Source: Parelaphostrongylus tenuis (taxonomy: Eukaryota; Nematoda; Chromadorea; Rhabditida; Metastrongylidae). From it: a DNA stretch of 64,000 nt. The translations under genes and the position numbers were made by a program. Below are positions 35,215-49,200 of the stretch, in pieces. The stretch's first letter is position 1. Each line of letters starts with the position of its first letter. The DNA lies in assembly GCA_019055375.1 (NCBI GenBank), contig JAHQIW010000788.1:1-64000 (forward strand). The letters run 5' to 3'. The notes under the pieces were generated by a model. The model was not told the DNA's origin and did not search any database. It was given only the letters and a program-made list of their open reading frames with translations.

Positions 35215-36060
35215 GGGAAGGCACAACAAGCAAATCTGTTGCTGGACTCTGGTTTCAATGCCTCTCAATTCTGGAGAGCAATACCCCGAAGACAGGCATC
35301 ACTCGGAAGTCCAAAAAGTTTAACAACGAAGATTTCATTATTGCTTTGGAAGATGAATTAATGTCAAGTGCTCGCAAAATGTCAACCGAACTTGATGTTT
35401 TTTATACAACTGTGACAAGTCACCCTCACCAGCTGAACTGTGTTCTAAGAAGCCACGGCAAGATCCGCACAAACTTAATGAAGCGCGAGTCGCAAAAAAA
35501 GCAAAATTTCTCGCCAACTGCTCAACGAAATCCACTGAATGACCGATTTCGGAAACGCATTGTGACTTTGGACGAGAAGTGGGAGTCATGACCTGGTAAA
35601 CCACAATCGAGACAAGCAGTGTGCTCAGAAGATTCAAACTACGCTGTCAATCTCGACGCACAACCGACTTGGTAAGAAGGTTATGCTATCTGTGTTTGGT
35701 GGAATTTTGAAGGAGTGTACATTAAGGTGATTTCGAAAGGCAGGACAATCAATACCGAGCTCTATTGTCAGCAGTTAGGCCGAGTCTACGACAAGCTTCA
35801 GGACAAGTAGCCGGCCTTGGTAACCGAAAGCTACCAGCCGAAAGTGCAACACTTTTCGAATGGTCGCCAGTTTAAATCGTTCTATGAAGAAGGCATCTTG
35901 AGAGTTTTTCAATTCGAAGTAGAAGGAATGGTCTATGGACCAAATTTGAAACTTGGCCGATCGGTGGCAGAAAGTCGTAGAAAACATGGCCTTCATTGTA
36001 AAGAGTAGATATTACTGTTTTGTTTGTGAAAAAATACTTAGATTTTCAATTTTTTTAAAG
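35215..36060 (+). mobile_element. Mariner transposase remnant
   Basis: Readable blocks in order: SLGSPKSLNNEDFIIALEDE-like region at about 35300-35357 (with a frameshift), ELDVFYTTVTSHPHQLNCVL at 35390-35450, NDRFRKRIVTLDEKW at 35540-35583, a stop, KVISKGRTINTELYCQQLG near 35728-35780, PALVTES, VQHFSNGRQFKSF at 35840-35880, and LADRWQKVVEN near 35950-35985. The first catalytic aspartate (in TLDEKW) is present, but the segment carrying the second and third is deleted. This subgroup differs from the mariner ends at 25835 and 37593. Confidence 0.85.
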
Positions 36061-37050
36061 TGCTCCAGAATTTTTTTTCTGACTTAATACTACCCTCGGA
36101 AGTTGATTGAAGTCATCAAAAGAGCTTTGGAACACCATATTATGACAGCTAGATTACACCGAAGGGAGCGCCGTAAATTGCATATACTTCTAGTAATCAG
36201 TGTAATGTCCTGTTTCTAAAGGGAAAGGCCAGAACATTGGAGAGCATCAAGCACGAATTTTTTGTTTAGGAAGAGTGTTTACAAAAATTCTGATAACCAT
36301 ACTGTATTAGCTCCCTGAGAGTAAGGTCAATAATACGACGTGGCCCTAGTTTTTACTTCTGTTATTCATGAGAAAATGTCTGAGAGAGTCGCAACAAATG
36401 GGATTGAAGAGTCGCAGATGAAGGAGTTGCTAAGTAATGTCTACATGCGGCGAGTCACTGTTTGCCGAGCCGTAACACAAAAATACGACTTCGTGAGTCC
36501 TTATGACCCAAGCCATACGTCTCTGTCAACCATTAAACAGTGTACATCCGCTGTTCAGCAATAAGTGAGAATTTCTAGAAAACAAAGAAAATGAGTGTTC
36601 TAAAGACGTTAGATTTAGTCGTCTTAATATTCGCTGACATTCCCCCGTGTAGAGGCTGAGCTGCGGTAACAATATTTGGCACTTTATGGACACATTCTGT
36701 GGTAGGCCTTCATTGAAGACTAATTTACAATCAATCCTTTACCGGGCATTTCGCTGATGGCTTTCGCTTGCAGCAATCCAGAAAGGCATCCTCTTAAATG
36801 ACTACTCATTATTTCGACTTTTATTTCGAGTGATCTCATGCTCTTTCATTGTTTTTCACTTTCTTCTCTAGTGATTTTTTGTTATTTCGCTATTACGAGT
36901 AAATTCCCATTATTTCATCGTGTGATCTTTTGATCATTCAGCTCCCACAAATGCCTTGAATATGCAGCGGTTCCCAAGATTTTCATGACTATAGCGTTGT
37001 TCTCATTCGTACTGCAACCTCTAAATGTTTTTTTTTCGTTCTATACACAT
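36061..37050. other. Upstream region of srx copy 2
   Basis: Intergenic sequence before the intact srx gene. The promoter would be expected here, but no defined element was recognised. A 74-codon frame at 36340-36564 is unrecognised. Confidence 0.4.
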
Positions 37051-37054
37051 TCAG
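37036..37054 (+). promoter_or_regulatory. Candidate trans-splice acceptor for srx copy 2
   Basis: A pyrimidine-rich run ending in ATTCAG at 37054 lies 37 bases upstream of the predicted ATG, with no intervening ATG in frame. This fits a nematode spliced-leader acceptor site. It is a sequence-only inference. Confidence 0.4.
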
Positions 37055-37091
37055 AATTATTGGAACAAAATAAGAAAAAAATCCAAACGCA

Positions 37092-37202
37092 ATGGACGTC
37101 CGGGCGACGTCGGCTATTCGAGTGATTTGTGCTTTCCTCGCCTTCTTTCCTGCACTTTTTGGAATGGTATTTCATTACATCATCTTAGCTGCGTTATACA
37201 AG
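37092..37202 (+). CDS. srx copy 2 exon 1 (TM1)
   Basis: The 111-nt exon opens MDVRATSAIRVICAF and carries TM1 (FLAFFPALFGMVFHYIILA). It ends TACAAG before GTAACC, phase 0. Confidence 0.65.
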
Positions 37203-40200
37203 GTAACCTCATTATTTTAAACCACGGAAATCTGACGAACTTCATAAGAATCCAATATGCAGTCCCATTCATGTCTATTTGATCACCTTACTTTTCACTT
37301 GCACCTTAAAATTCAATTTCACTGGAGTTTCACGAAAATGCAACTGAGAATATTTTAAGAATCGGAATTAGCAAATAAATGTCTCAAAATACTGATTTAA
37401 ATTATTGAAGGTGTTGAAAAGAAGAATTCTTCTCATCAGCACGAAACTTTGAGTTTTATAAGCAAATGCACTGCTGAGTTGAAAGCGAAAATGCGCGAGT
37501 GTATCAAGAATGAGAGAAATACAGCGTTTGATGCTTTTTCCTTTTGTTCTTTTTTAAGCAATAGCGTATCTTCTAATACTTTCTTTCGTCTTTAATTAGG
37601 TCGTTTGGCACTGGAGTAATAAGCACCAAACTTCAACCAAAATTAATTAAGATTGTATGATTTTCGTATCGTTTAATGGCACATTTTATGCGATCATTTT
37701 AATATACTACTTGCCTATAGCTGCATAGAGATGGAGGTGTCGTGTAAACAAACTCACTTGCTACTCATGCACAAAAGGCGTGTAGGGGAAAGCAAACAAA
37801 AATCCGTACAATGATACCTGTCGTTGCTAAAACTGGCTGTGTCATACAAAATTTTCAATAGGAGCAGCGGACAATTGTCGTGAAGATTTGATAAAGTGGA
37901 CTAAAGCACAGTTGACATAGCTACATAGATTGTTTTGCTCTCTCTCTTTTGTTGACCACGATTGCCATTCCCAACTTAGTCAGCTGATTAGGGATATTTT
38001 TAGAGATAAAGATGTGACCTGAATTCCGAGAAGTATATCTAATATATGGCTCTCAACACACTAATTCGAGTAAAGGGTAAAGAAAGTACAGTTTCAATGG
38101 TCGACAATCTTGTAGCCGACTTTCTCTGAGTCAAAACTATGAATTACATTTGAAACTGAAGGATAAAGCCTTCGACGTTCATCATTTCCTCAAAATGTGC
38201 CAGCATTCTACTTCATCATATAATGTAGATTCAAATGATTAGATGTGCAGAGTATACATTGACTTCCATTAGCTCATCAATGTATCAAGTTAGTGTCGAT
38301 GTCTGCTCAGAATAGTCTAGTACGAATGTGACAATCTCACAGAGATGGAAGACTGGGTGAACTTGTATGGACACGATAGAACAAGCGATCGTGTGTGCGT
38401 TGCAACAACTCTAGCCAGTTTGTCACACTCCCAACTGCACATACATTTTGAATTTTTTTTCGAGCTAACCCACTTTTTATCCTCCAAATGGGCATTTCTC
38501 TTAGAGTTTTTGTACGGATTTATACTCTGCAGTCTACTTCTCACTTTTTTCTTGCATTCGTAACTAAACTTTAAAAAAGTATGCGATTGTTTCCATCATT
38601 CAGTTGCAAGCTTATAAAAACATTGACTATCTGCTGCAGATAGTCCCCATGCGGTAGAAATTTAACTTTCAGGTGCTTTCCACTGGGTTAATCAAATCAT
38701 TTGTCCGAGCAGATATCATATCAATATCTTAAGGTCTATCTCAAAGTGTTGTTTCAAGTGCTGCTTTAGCATTCCGTGCACTTTGTGACTGAGCCAGAAT
38801 ACTGGTCAAGTCCAATTTCCTTGCAATTCGAGCATAATCAAACTGAGGTGTACTTAGAGGATTGCAGGAAAATGTGGGGAAGGAGAGTAACTAGCATGAA
38901 AGAATTATTGTAATTACAACAATATGTCGCTCATCAAGTAAGCATTTAACATTTAAAGATCTCCTTAGATCGACTGAACTTTTCTTACCAAAAGGCTTTA
39001 ATCAGTATGAAAGCAACACCACCAATTGCAAAAGCCCGCTGTAATGCACAAGTATAAACGCCCATCGTAAAGCGCATAACGTTTTCGTACACAAGCAGGG
39101 TGCCTATACCGCAGGCGTTTTGGTTTCTCTTAGTGAAAAAGGCCATAGTCCCACCATTGCAGGGATGGAAAAGTTTTTGCGGCAATAGCTTCTATTTGAT
39201 CATAATACAAATCATCGGATGCAGTGTTTATTTACTTTTCTTCATTCTTTATGTCGTCTTCCCCATTATACTCACCGGAGTGCAGGTGAGTGCGTTGAAG
39301 TTCTAGTATCTTCTCTTTGAGAAAAAATTACACCTATATCTCGCCATTGGTCGTTGTTCCGATCTTTTAGAGACATTTCTCACATATATAAATTACCACT
39401 TTCTAAGGTTTCTTTTGAAAACCATCAAATCAATTCCGGCTGGAATTAAGCTACAACGTTGTTTACATTTTCTATTTCATCTACTCTTCTGTGAATTTTT
39501 CAATTTTTATTTTTTTCACAATACCTATAAAGCACGACACTGATAAATAATCTACTGTTTTATCAATGAGCGTATATGAGTTTATTATCAAACTTATTTG
39601 CAAAAAGCTGGAATTTCAGCAAACTGTAGCTCTGCTTTTCTCAGAGCTTGGAAGGGTCATGTTGATTGCAATCCATTCAGCCAAGCAGCTTCATAATCTC
39701 AGCAGAAATACCACAAAACCTAGACCCAAGTACCATAGGTAACAAAATAGTTTTAACACATGCAATATAGATGGAATTCAAATAAATAATATAAAAATAG
39801 ATTGGGACGGGTAAAGCACATTGCGTGTGTAGAAAAAAATTGAGTCGTATGAAAATTTTACTGAATGCTCAGTTAGGCGTTTTTTATGACGAGAAAAGAA
39901 ATAGAACAAGATGTTTAAGTGGGAGTTACCATCTTCACATTGGAATATGGGAGATCAGCGCATAAACACGAATTTACCGTACTTAGTGCAACTAAAATTT
40001 GCGTCTGCTGAATTATTCTGAACGAGTGATAAAGATTTTGGGGTGACTGGACTATGAACAACCTGAGCTTTCAAGGCTCTTGAGGAGGACAATATAGCGT
40101 AACGTCAGCTGTTTGAATAAAAAATACTATAAACACCGTGCCTGGCACAAGAAGTAAGTAAGGAATCACACGCCCCTTTTATGAGTCTTTTGAACTTCCA

Positions 40201-43200
40201 CACTTCATGAATCCGTCTTCACAGGGTTCATTTCAGTGTACAGATTCGCAGTACGCAGCACTTCTAGCATTCAATTCGTTGTTTTGTCTTCTTTTGAATG
40301 TCGCATTGTACTGGCTGAGCGAGTTTCCTTGCAATATCGAGGATAGCCTGGCTGCGACAATACATAAGGCTTGTTGTTGACTGCTGGAGAGAGTCGTGGG
40401 CGGAACTTGGCTCCACCGCTCCGCGGCGAGCATCACATCACTCGGCCACGGCGTCCTCTTTTATCTGATTTCTATGAGTCTTCCGACGAATATTCTACAC
40501 AGAGAGCAATCGCCCAGAATTTACATGAACAGGCAGATCTCCCCTCTCACAGTGAATTAACGCTTAGATATTGTGAAAAATTACAGGTGATGTAATACAT
40601 TCCTTCTTGGAGGTTTGAATTCTTCCGTTTTATCCAAAAAGTTTCAAGGTCTTTATGCGCTGATCTCCCCTATAAACACTTTTTCGATGTCTCTGTATCC
40701 TATGCACATACAATAGATTTAGTTCAGCCCCAAAATCATGACTAGATGTTCTCCAAACTTTATAGTCTTCCATTGAGTTGTTTAAGTGGAGACCACCGAG
40801 CAGAGATCACATCAGCTTTGAGACGCCAACTAGTTCGCAATCGCTCAAGCATTTTGGATTAATACCACCAACGCAGATATGACTCGCAGGGAGAAACGTC
40901 TCGTTCTCATTTGTGATAAGAGTGAGTATGTAAAGCAATTGCTTTGATGAGTAGGTACAATACGAGTCCATGTGATCTGTACCCGGTAGTCTTAACTTAC
41001 GCAACTCAGTGAAAGACTTATAAGAACAGTGAGTATGTTGAAAGGTAAATTAGCTTGCTTAAGCTTATATGCTTAAGAAAAGTAACAATTCGAACTGCTG
41101 GATATTTCTATGCGATCTTAGTCATATTTCAACCATATTTTATCTCGTGTGTCAACAACAACACACTTCCATGTACTATCGCATATGAATACTTCATTTT
41201 ATTTTATTTTGATACGTTTCATCGCTGTATAGACTCTAGTACTTCTAGCACTCCATTCCTCTCCATCTTCTTTTTGAACGTCGTAAAATACTTATTGAGC
41301 GAGTCTCGTTGCGGTACTGAGGAGAGCCTTTCTGTGGCGCTCCATATACCGCTGGAGTTGACTGCCGGAGAGAGTTGAGGGGGGAGTAGGGATGGAGCTC
41401 GGCTCCGCATGAATAAATAGCACACAATCATATATATCATCATTTTTGACTTCCGAATTCAAATATCATGCCCTAAATCTTTCAGTCTTCACATTGCCTG
41501 ATTAGATAGATACACATAAGTCATCGCGCTGCCTCAGTATTAGAAACCAATCAATGGTTGTAAAGAATGGCGCTGATCAGTGCTTGCAATGCGTTTTCGT
41601 CAACAACTCTCATTTTTTTTCCGATTACTACTCCACATTAAGAGTTATGACCTCTACCAAGTACAGAAGGGACCTTGTTCTTTCGTCTTATAGGTATCAG
41701 CTTTTTATTATTTATTTCTTTCTTCCTGGTACTGGGTATGAGTTCTACAGGCGCTCTACGCATTCGTTTACTCTCAGATCGATTTAACGCATCGAGTCCT
41801 CAATTCTCTGCAAACAACTTCCATGTCAGCAGATGCAGGTGGATTGAGAGGCCAAGAGTACATGAGAAACCTGATTCGCTGAGTATGCTGGTTCACATGC
41901 CACTTGTATCTAGCTCTAAATTTTATTTTAGGTGCTGCCCTTTCATCGTTTTATATGCAAATCAAACTAGAACCGCCGGACAATGGAGACGCATTGCACA
42001 TGTGGGTATCACCAGAGGCGAAGGACAGCCCATTCCATGTATACTCGCCGTCCCAGCGACATGCTTCAGGGACTTCTGAACAGCCATTGATCAACAATGG
42101 AAAGGGCGAGGTGTACAAGTGCTCGCTGTTCAAAGTCATCAGTACGAATTGAAGGGCATATAGACCAGGACAAAAATCCATGCAACGACGGTTTAACCAG
42201 TGCGACTTCACCTAAAAGCACAAACAAGAGATGACGATAATCCAATTGTGCAGCTGAATGAGAATACACCTGCAATACGATGACATACGCAAGTGCAGGT
42301 TGCGACCCACAACAGGGCTGCAGTATAGCGCAAGGTGCTGTGCTGAGCTGAGCTCAACGGAGAAGCTTAGCAGATATATTGGATGAAGGAAGACACCTCT
42401 ACACCAAATCGTAATGATAAGTAGAGATTTCTGAGACATCTGGGCGTTCATTCCATAAATAAGTAAATAGCGTTTCCCTTAAATATACTAAACCTTGGTC
42501 GCAACAAAGTTTACTGAGAATCAAAATTCTATCACATAATACTAAGTAAACCGCTGCGAAATGTAACAACACATTCTGAAGGCGGAACGTTATCTTTGTA
42601 GTTTTATTATGACATACTCAGAAGACCTTTCCAAGGACCAAGCCTAGTATATGTTTGTGTATAATCTGGAGTGTAAATTGATTATAAAAAGTGTAAATAA
42701 AAAGAAAAATGGTGTATGAAAGTTGAAGTTATATTGTTTTTCGAAAGGATGTTGAATTATCGATAAAACAAGAGATTTTTTGACATATGGGCGTTCTTTA
42801 CTTCATAGGATTTTGTCTATGTGATATTCCATTATTTAATGATGGTAATCTCTTCTCAGAACTTCAACTTACTGAACAAAATTTTATATTTCTAACGCAG
42901 CACTCCTATCCCGACCATCCGCCGTGCGGCACGGCGATCAGTGATACATATGTGGTGCACGGAGTCCCGAAAGGAAAAAAAAGGATCGTTTTTATTGCAG
43001 GAGGTGCGGATGTTGCAAGAGGTGTAGCACAACACTTACCAAAGATTACTTTATTGCCAGGCGAAATTGATTGCCGTTCGTCGTTTTCGTGAAATCCCAT
43101 CTTAGATAGGCAACACCAGCCAATCTTATCTGATATAGTAGCAAATTCAGCTGAGATTAGTTAAGATTACTTCCAGCAAATGGTTCCATTCACGTGGCCA

Positions 43201-46200
43201 ATCAATAAGCTGGGCCCAAATTCTGGGAAGTTATTTTACTCAATACTTTAGTACATGGGAGAAGGCTTAATACTATATAAGGTGCCTATATACCTTGATA
43301 GTGTGACATACGCAGCAATGCTTCATCTCACATTTCTGCTCACGATCAACAGGCTGACTATATTTGTGTTTCCAAAGATCAACGACTTCCTTTTTTCAGC
43401 AAAAAACACACTGATGTAAGTTTTTGTTCAGCCTTTCGTTAAGAAGCCAAGTGTAATTCTTTATTTATTTTCTTAAACCAGAATGTCTGGCGTCGTGTGG
43501 ATCTATACCTTCTCTACCGTGACATTTAACGAACTTTCTGGATGCGAAAAATTATTTTCCATAGAAGGTAAGGGCATATACAGTTCAAAGGAGTTTGGCC
43601 TATTGTTTACACAAACGATTTCCAAAAGGATTAGCAATCCTATCAGTCCGGTGAAAATGTAATTGCGCCTCATGCATTGCTGAATTCGTCATTTGACATT
43701 GTTGTTTGCTGCTAATGACGTATCACTTGCTATATATTTGATATCCATTTTAGACCATGAGAGAACGGTTTGTTGGTGCGAAAGTAATTAAGGTTGCGGA
43801 TTGTGAATTCAATGTGAATCATTAAGCAGCAGAGACAACCCACAATATCAACAACGCATTTTTCTCAGGAGCTGCCAGCAAACATTCACTGCAGCGTGGT
43901 GTAGAAAGTTTTGTAAGACGAGGGATTTTAGCAATACATTAATGACAAAATAAATGCTGGAAAAAATAATGGGCTATGCAGAGACAAGACGAAGGCCTAG
44001 TTCATGAGTAATCCTTGGTGCAAAGGTGATCAAATCGAACTGTATGGTTCTCTTACCAAGAAAACCATCTTGTAAGTGTATTTTAAATGTTCAGTGAACG
44101 TGGCGAACAACATCAAAGAGGAACTAGACAGATGAAGGAGAGCAGTATGGGTCGCATTTGGCCTCTCAGAGACACCGCCGATCACATAGAGGGCCCCAAA
44201 ATTCGCTCTCATTATTTTGATTCGGCAATCTTTTTAACGCTCTGTTACGCGGCAGAGACGTGGGCTATACCTTGACTACGCCAGGACTACTGTGAACAAC
44301 TTACAGAGCGCTCGAACGATGCCTTCTGAGTAGTCGGCACTTACAACGTCTATTCGGCTTGCGCAGCTCGATCTTCGATACCTATCTTATGGTCGCGATC
44401 CAGAAGATTTCACACCGATAGCGAAACACAGATGGGCCGGTAATATAGTAAGAAGATCAGACGACAGATGGACGAAACGGACTAGAGAGTGAACTCCACG
44501 AGAATACATTTATCCGCGAAGACGATCACCGACACATTGGGCGTACTTGTTCGTTAGAGAATTTAATAAGCTGTATTCGCAGTTCCCGACGCGTTACAGG
44601 TCGCGGTACAAAACTCGCACCGGCAGCCATGTTCGAATGAAACAACCACCATGGACGACTATTGCCAGAAGAAGAGACGAATGGAAAACGTGCTAAACTC
44701 CGCACAATTCGTGAAAACGGACCGTCCAAGTATCAAAGTAAGTGAATATAGATGACAAATCCTTCGAATCACATGCAGTGTGAAAAACAATCATAGAAGC
44801 TGATCTCCTCAAAACTACACTATAAATCCAACGTTGGTCATCCTATCATTTTCGCTAATTGCAGTCAAATTATAAGAGTGAATGTGATTTCAGCACTGTG
44901 TGAACCCGCAATTACATCTGCACCAGCCTAGAAATTTCATCAGAAACTGTTAATAGCGAGTTACACTGCATTGCTTTGCGGAAGCTTTTTTGGTAAACTC
45001 ATGAGATATTAGAAATAGTTCATAATAACATATTCTTTTAGAGTTTTATATCTGGCGGAATTGTGCGGAGCAGAAAGCTAAAGGGTCCCATTTCGATGAG
45101 GTAAAAAAACAAATGTTGTTTCACTATGAATAAGATGGGAAAAGCATTCGAAATTACGATTAAAATGAAGAGACTTCGTCTTCAAATAGTTGCGTGGCAG
45201 AAAACACATATTTGTGTTCATTCCATCGCCTTTCAAACTGGGGTCATTATTAAACATTATTCCCGACGTCATATTTCTGTATGATCGATGAGCACTTGAA
45301 GAATTGTCCATTTCGCCATTGCTGAACACTTGTTTCTCTCCGAATTTAAGGAAGACTCTACTAGGTAGTTTCCGTATTCTTGCTATACACCACCCGGCCT
45401 TCTCGTGCGTCTCCTATGACGATTCCCCAAACGAGTCTGCCAGCAGTCTGACAATCATTGAACGTTGAAAAGCTCAGTTTGCATCACATGGTATCAAATT
45501 AATGCGCATTTTACACGTTAACACCAACCGATGCGTCCCTATGCTCAAAAAAGATCTGCCTAGAAATTATAACTACAAGAATTTTGAATTATGAGCTGGC
45601 CCGAAACTTGCGGAAAAGACACACAGAGCTTTCCTCCAGTGCGACATCGCTTTGCGCGGGAAGGTACAGTCGTGGTTTGAATCCACTACACATACATCTG
45701 TTTGCAAGTCTTGCTCGTTTCCCAAAACTCTTGTTGTTAAATTTCAGATCGTACACTGCCGTTGAAAATAAATTATACAGTAGGTTAAAACTGATATTCA
45801 CTTCAAAAACTGTCTCTTGGTCAGCCTTTGACTTCATAATTGATCCACCATATTCTTACAATCTTTCCACCTGGACAAGAGATAGCGAAGTATTTGGTAG
45901 TGCAGCTATCAGGAAGCATCAGAAAGCAAAACACAGATTGACTCCCCACCCAGTGGTTTCTTACAATCACATGGAAACGCTTTGAACCGTTCTCTCCAGA
46001 ACTGCAAAAAAATTGGGGTTAACCGGACTACTACGACATAGAAGAATAAGATGAAATTCCTAAGCAGAACCCGAAACAGCATGCGAGATGATCATAGGTT
46101 TCGGTGTGGAGTAACTGCGACAAAACAATTCGAATGCAAGAACTGCTACGACCTGCACAGTATATAACAGATAATAACAGGAAATGTGAAAAAAGCGTTT

Positions 46201-49200
46201 CATGATCTCGTTTTCGTTAAGTGGTAGTCGTATCAAAAACGCGTAAGGAAACTTGTTGTATAGCCATGGCCATGTACTCTCACATGCCACTCACGCACTA
46301 ACGCAATTTATGACTAGGAACAGACTAGCATGAAACGAATTGCGTTACTGTTCTGCACATTATTACAATCTCTTGCACATGTCAAATCCTGAATATCACT
46401 TTTGTGTGTGTTTTATTAAGCTCAGAGATGAAGCCTTTGCTTAGGTAATCCTGATTGTAGAATTCCACAGTGGAAAATTTGATCAGAGAATCAGTGCAGA
46501 AGGCTACTTGTATCTGTATCGCTTCCCACTAAGATTTTTATGGCTATTATATAGAATTTCATTCCAAAACTATTGCATCTGAATTAATAGAGCGCGAAGT
46601 ATATTAACGTTATATAGTACCAAACTAGTTCAGAAATGCTATACAGCACTGCTGGCATAATCTCAAGTTTTCAATGTTCTAGAACGTTATTTTATAACTT
46701 TCATCGATTAGAATCACAAAAAGGGGAACAGCTCTTCTCATTTTTAGTATGAGTTCCTAAGCACAACTGATCTTTTACAAATGGTTTATACTGATCCACA
46801 ATGTCTCCAGTGTTTGCTACTGACGTCGTTGTGGAGAATCGCTCTTAATTACATTTGGAAACACGCGACTTAGACAGCAAATAACTTGTATAGAAGGGCT
46901 CATCATAAGACGTGATAATAAGCATGAATTGCAATTGTCCTGTTAGCAAACACGTGGATTCCGCACAACTGCTGCATGGTAATGATTACGCTCGAGACAA
47001 TAGGTGAGAATATTGTTGCAAATTTTAGTATCATGCTGCATAACTCATAAGCACTAATGGAAACTTTTGTTATGCAAAGGATAAAGCTATCGGCTCCGAT
47101 CAATCCCCGAGAGATGCGTCATGCATTCGCCTTCAATTTTCAACTTCGTTCAAAGTGACTGAATGCATATCTGGCCTTTAGATTGACTCGCACTGTCTCC
47201 CGTGTATAGAGTCAGTGCTGCTTATCCTCCCAAACAAGTCTGCGACCAGGCGCCATATGTACTCCTCTTTGTCATTTACTGATTATAAATGGCCAAGCAG
47301 CCAACCTCTGAACCCTACATGTAGTTTTTATCTTAACAAGATCACCTAAAAATGCGATCAATGAATTTATTGCGGATCTCATATGAAAGTAAATCATTTC
47401 CTGAACTCTCCACCGGCCATATAAAACCGATGAATTTGGATCGTGAAATCTCTATTTATTCAAGAGAGACTATCAAGGGCAACAGCTGCGGGTATAATCG
47501 ACAGACCGAGAAATGCCGTTGGGTCGCGGTCGATAGAATCTTCATTGTTCATTTGCTTCGATTTCCGTGTTATGACTTTTGCAGAGCAAAACCAGAGGAA
47601 CGATAGTCCGTCGCCTCTCAGTTTTCACAATCTTATCTTGTAAATGCAGAAAACATCTGTTTACTAGGCAAGGTTCGCTTATTCTGACAGTTTTTGATGT
47701 GCTAAAATAAACTCACATTTACTGAATGTTGATTCAATGATGAAAGAGGCCACTACTTATTAAGTGTCCACTAATATAGAGATTATGTTATCGCATACGT
47801 GCTAATTACCCACATTTTGCGTATTTGGTTTTTGATACCTGCATTTCACAATCGGCCCATAGAGCAGTTTTGATCTTCTTAATACGTTTAGACAAAGATC
47901 CTCACAGATTTTTTCTTGTTGTCTCAACACGTTTCAACACTCAATTGGATAACAATAAGTAACATTCTTTTTCAGTTTTTGAACTATCAATACGTAATCG
48001 AAGCAGCCCTGATGTGTTTGATATACCTCATAATCTACATAAGATTAAGGACATATCAACAAAATATTGCTGATGGGGTGTTGAAAAGAGAGACATCATT
48101 TTTGATACAGGCAAGTAAATATGAAATTTTTGCCCTGCTTAAAATATAAAGTTTTGCTTTCTTCCTATCTTTTTCGTAAGCTAAAAAATACAAGAACGAG
48201 GTTTTGAAAATAATAAGCATTACAAACAAAATTAATGGGATGCAGGCCAAACTCGTAACCTCAAATGTACTATAAAAAGCAATTCACCTATTTCGGAAGC
48301 TCAATGTTCGCCACCATATCAACTAATGGCTTTGCTTTTACCTTCCTCTCCGCTATGTTTCAACCCTCTGTGGTCAGCTACCCATAATTGAGCAAATAAG
48401 GAGGCTCAGTACAATGTTTGAGAATATCTAAAAATTCTGGGATGTATAACTATAGGGGACTAACGATTTCAAACGATTTCGCATTATCTATACTGTCATA
48501 GACGATCAGTGTCGCAGTGGACCAGAACAAAGTTGAAATTCGGCTAGATGAAGAAGATAGCCGTGATAATGACAAATCCAGGAGTGAAATAGGGAATCCT
48601 GGTGCACTGCGCACTTCCCACGAGGGAAACATCACGTATAGAGATAAATGGGTAAAAACGTTGGGAAAAAGCCTTTTATAAAGGTTAGCGATAAATGGGT
48701 GACAAAAGGTACTATTGTATTATTATGTCCCAATTGTGTCGCTTTTCATAGATTCTGTTATGATTTTTGAATCACGTTTCTAAAAAAGGGTTAAGATTTG
48801 TGGCCACAACATAGAAGGGTCAAGCAAAGTAACAATGTTATCAGAATTTTATTGCAAGTGACTCACTCCCTTCGTAAAACATTCTACGAATTATCATTCG
48901 CAATATACCAGTATTTTATCAGGAGTAGGTGTTTCGCTTTAACGGGCTTTTCAACCTCCAAGATCACTTGAAAAAGCCAAAAGATCCCTTCCCTTCCTCG
49001 AAATAGTAGGACAGGTGGATTTTGAAGAAGACATTGTAGATAGAGAGAGCTCGGGTTGTTGATATAAGCAATATGTAACTCATTATGATGGTTTAATGAC
49101 TTGTTGCACAGAACTCTTGCTACAATTTTGCCATCGACCTATTGTTATGATGCAGACGCTGTGTAAGGGGAATCGATAGCAAGAGAGCTCTTTTTTGCAC

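Noticed and set aside
45584..45985. 133-codon frame as a gene
   Set aside because: No motif, overlaps an open frame on the other strand, and lies within an srx intron with no splice evidence.
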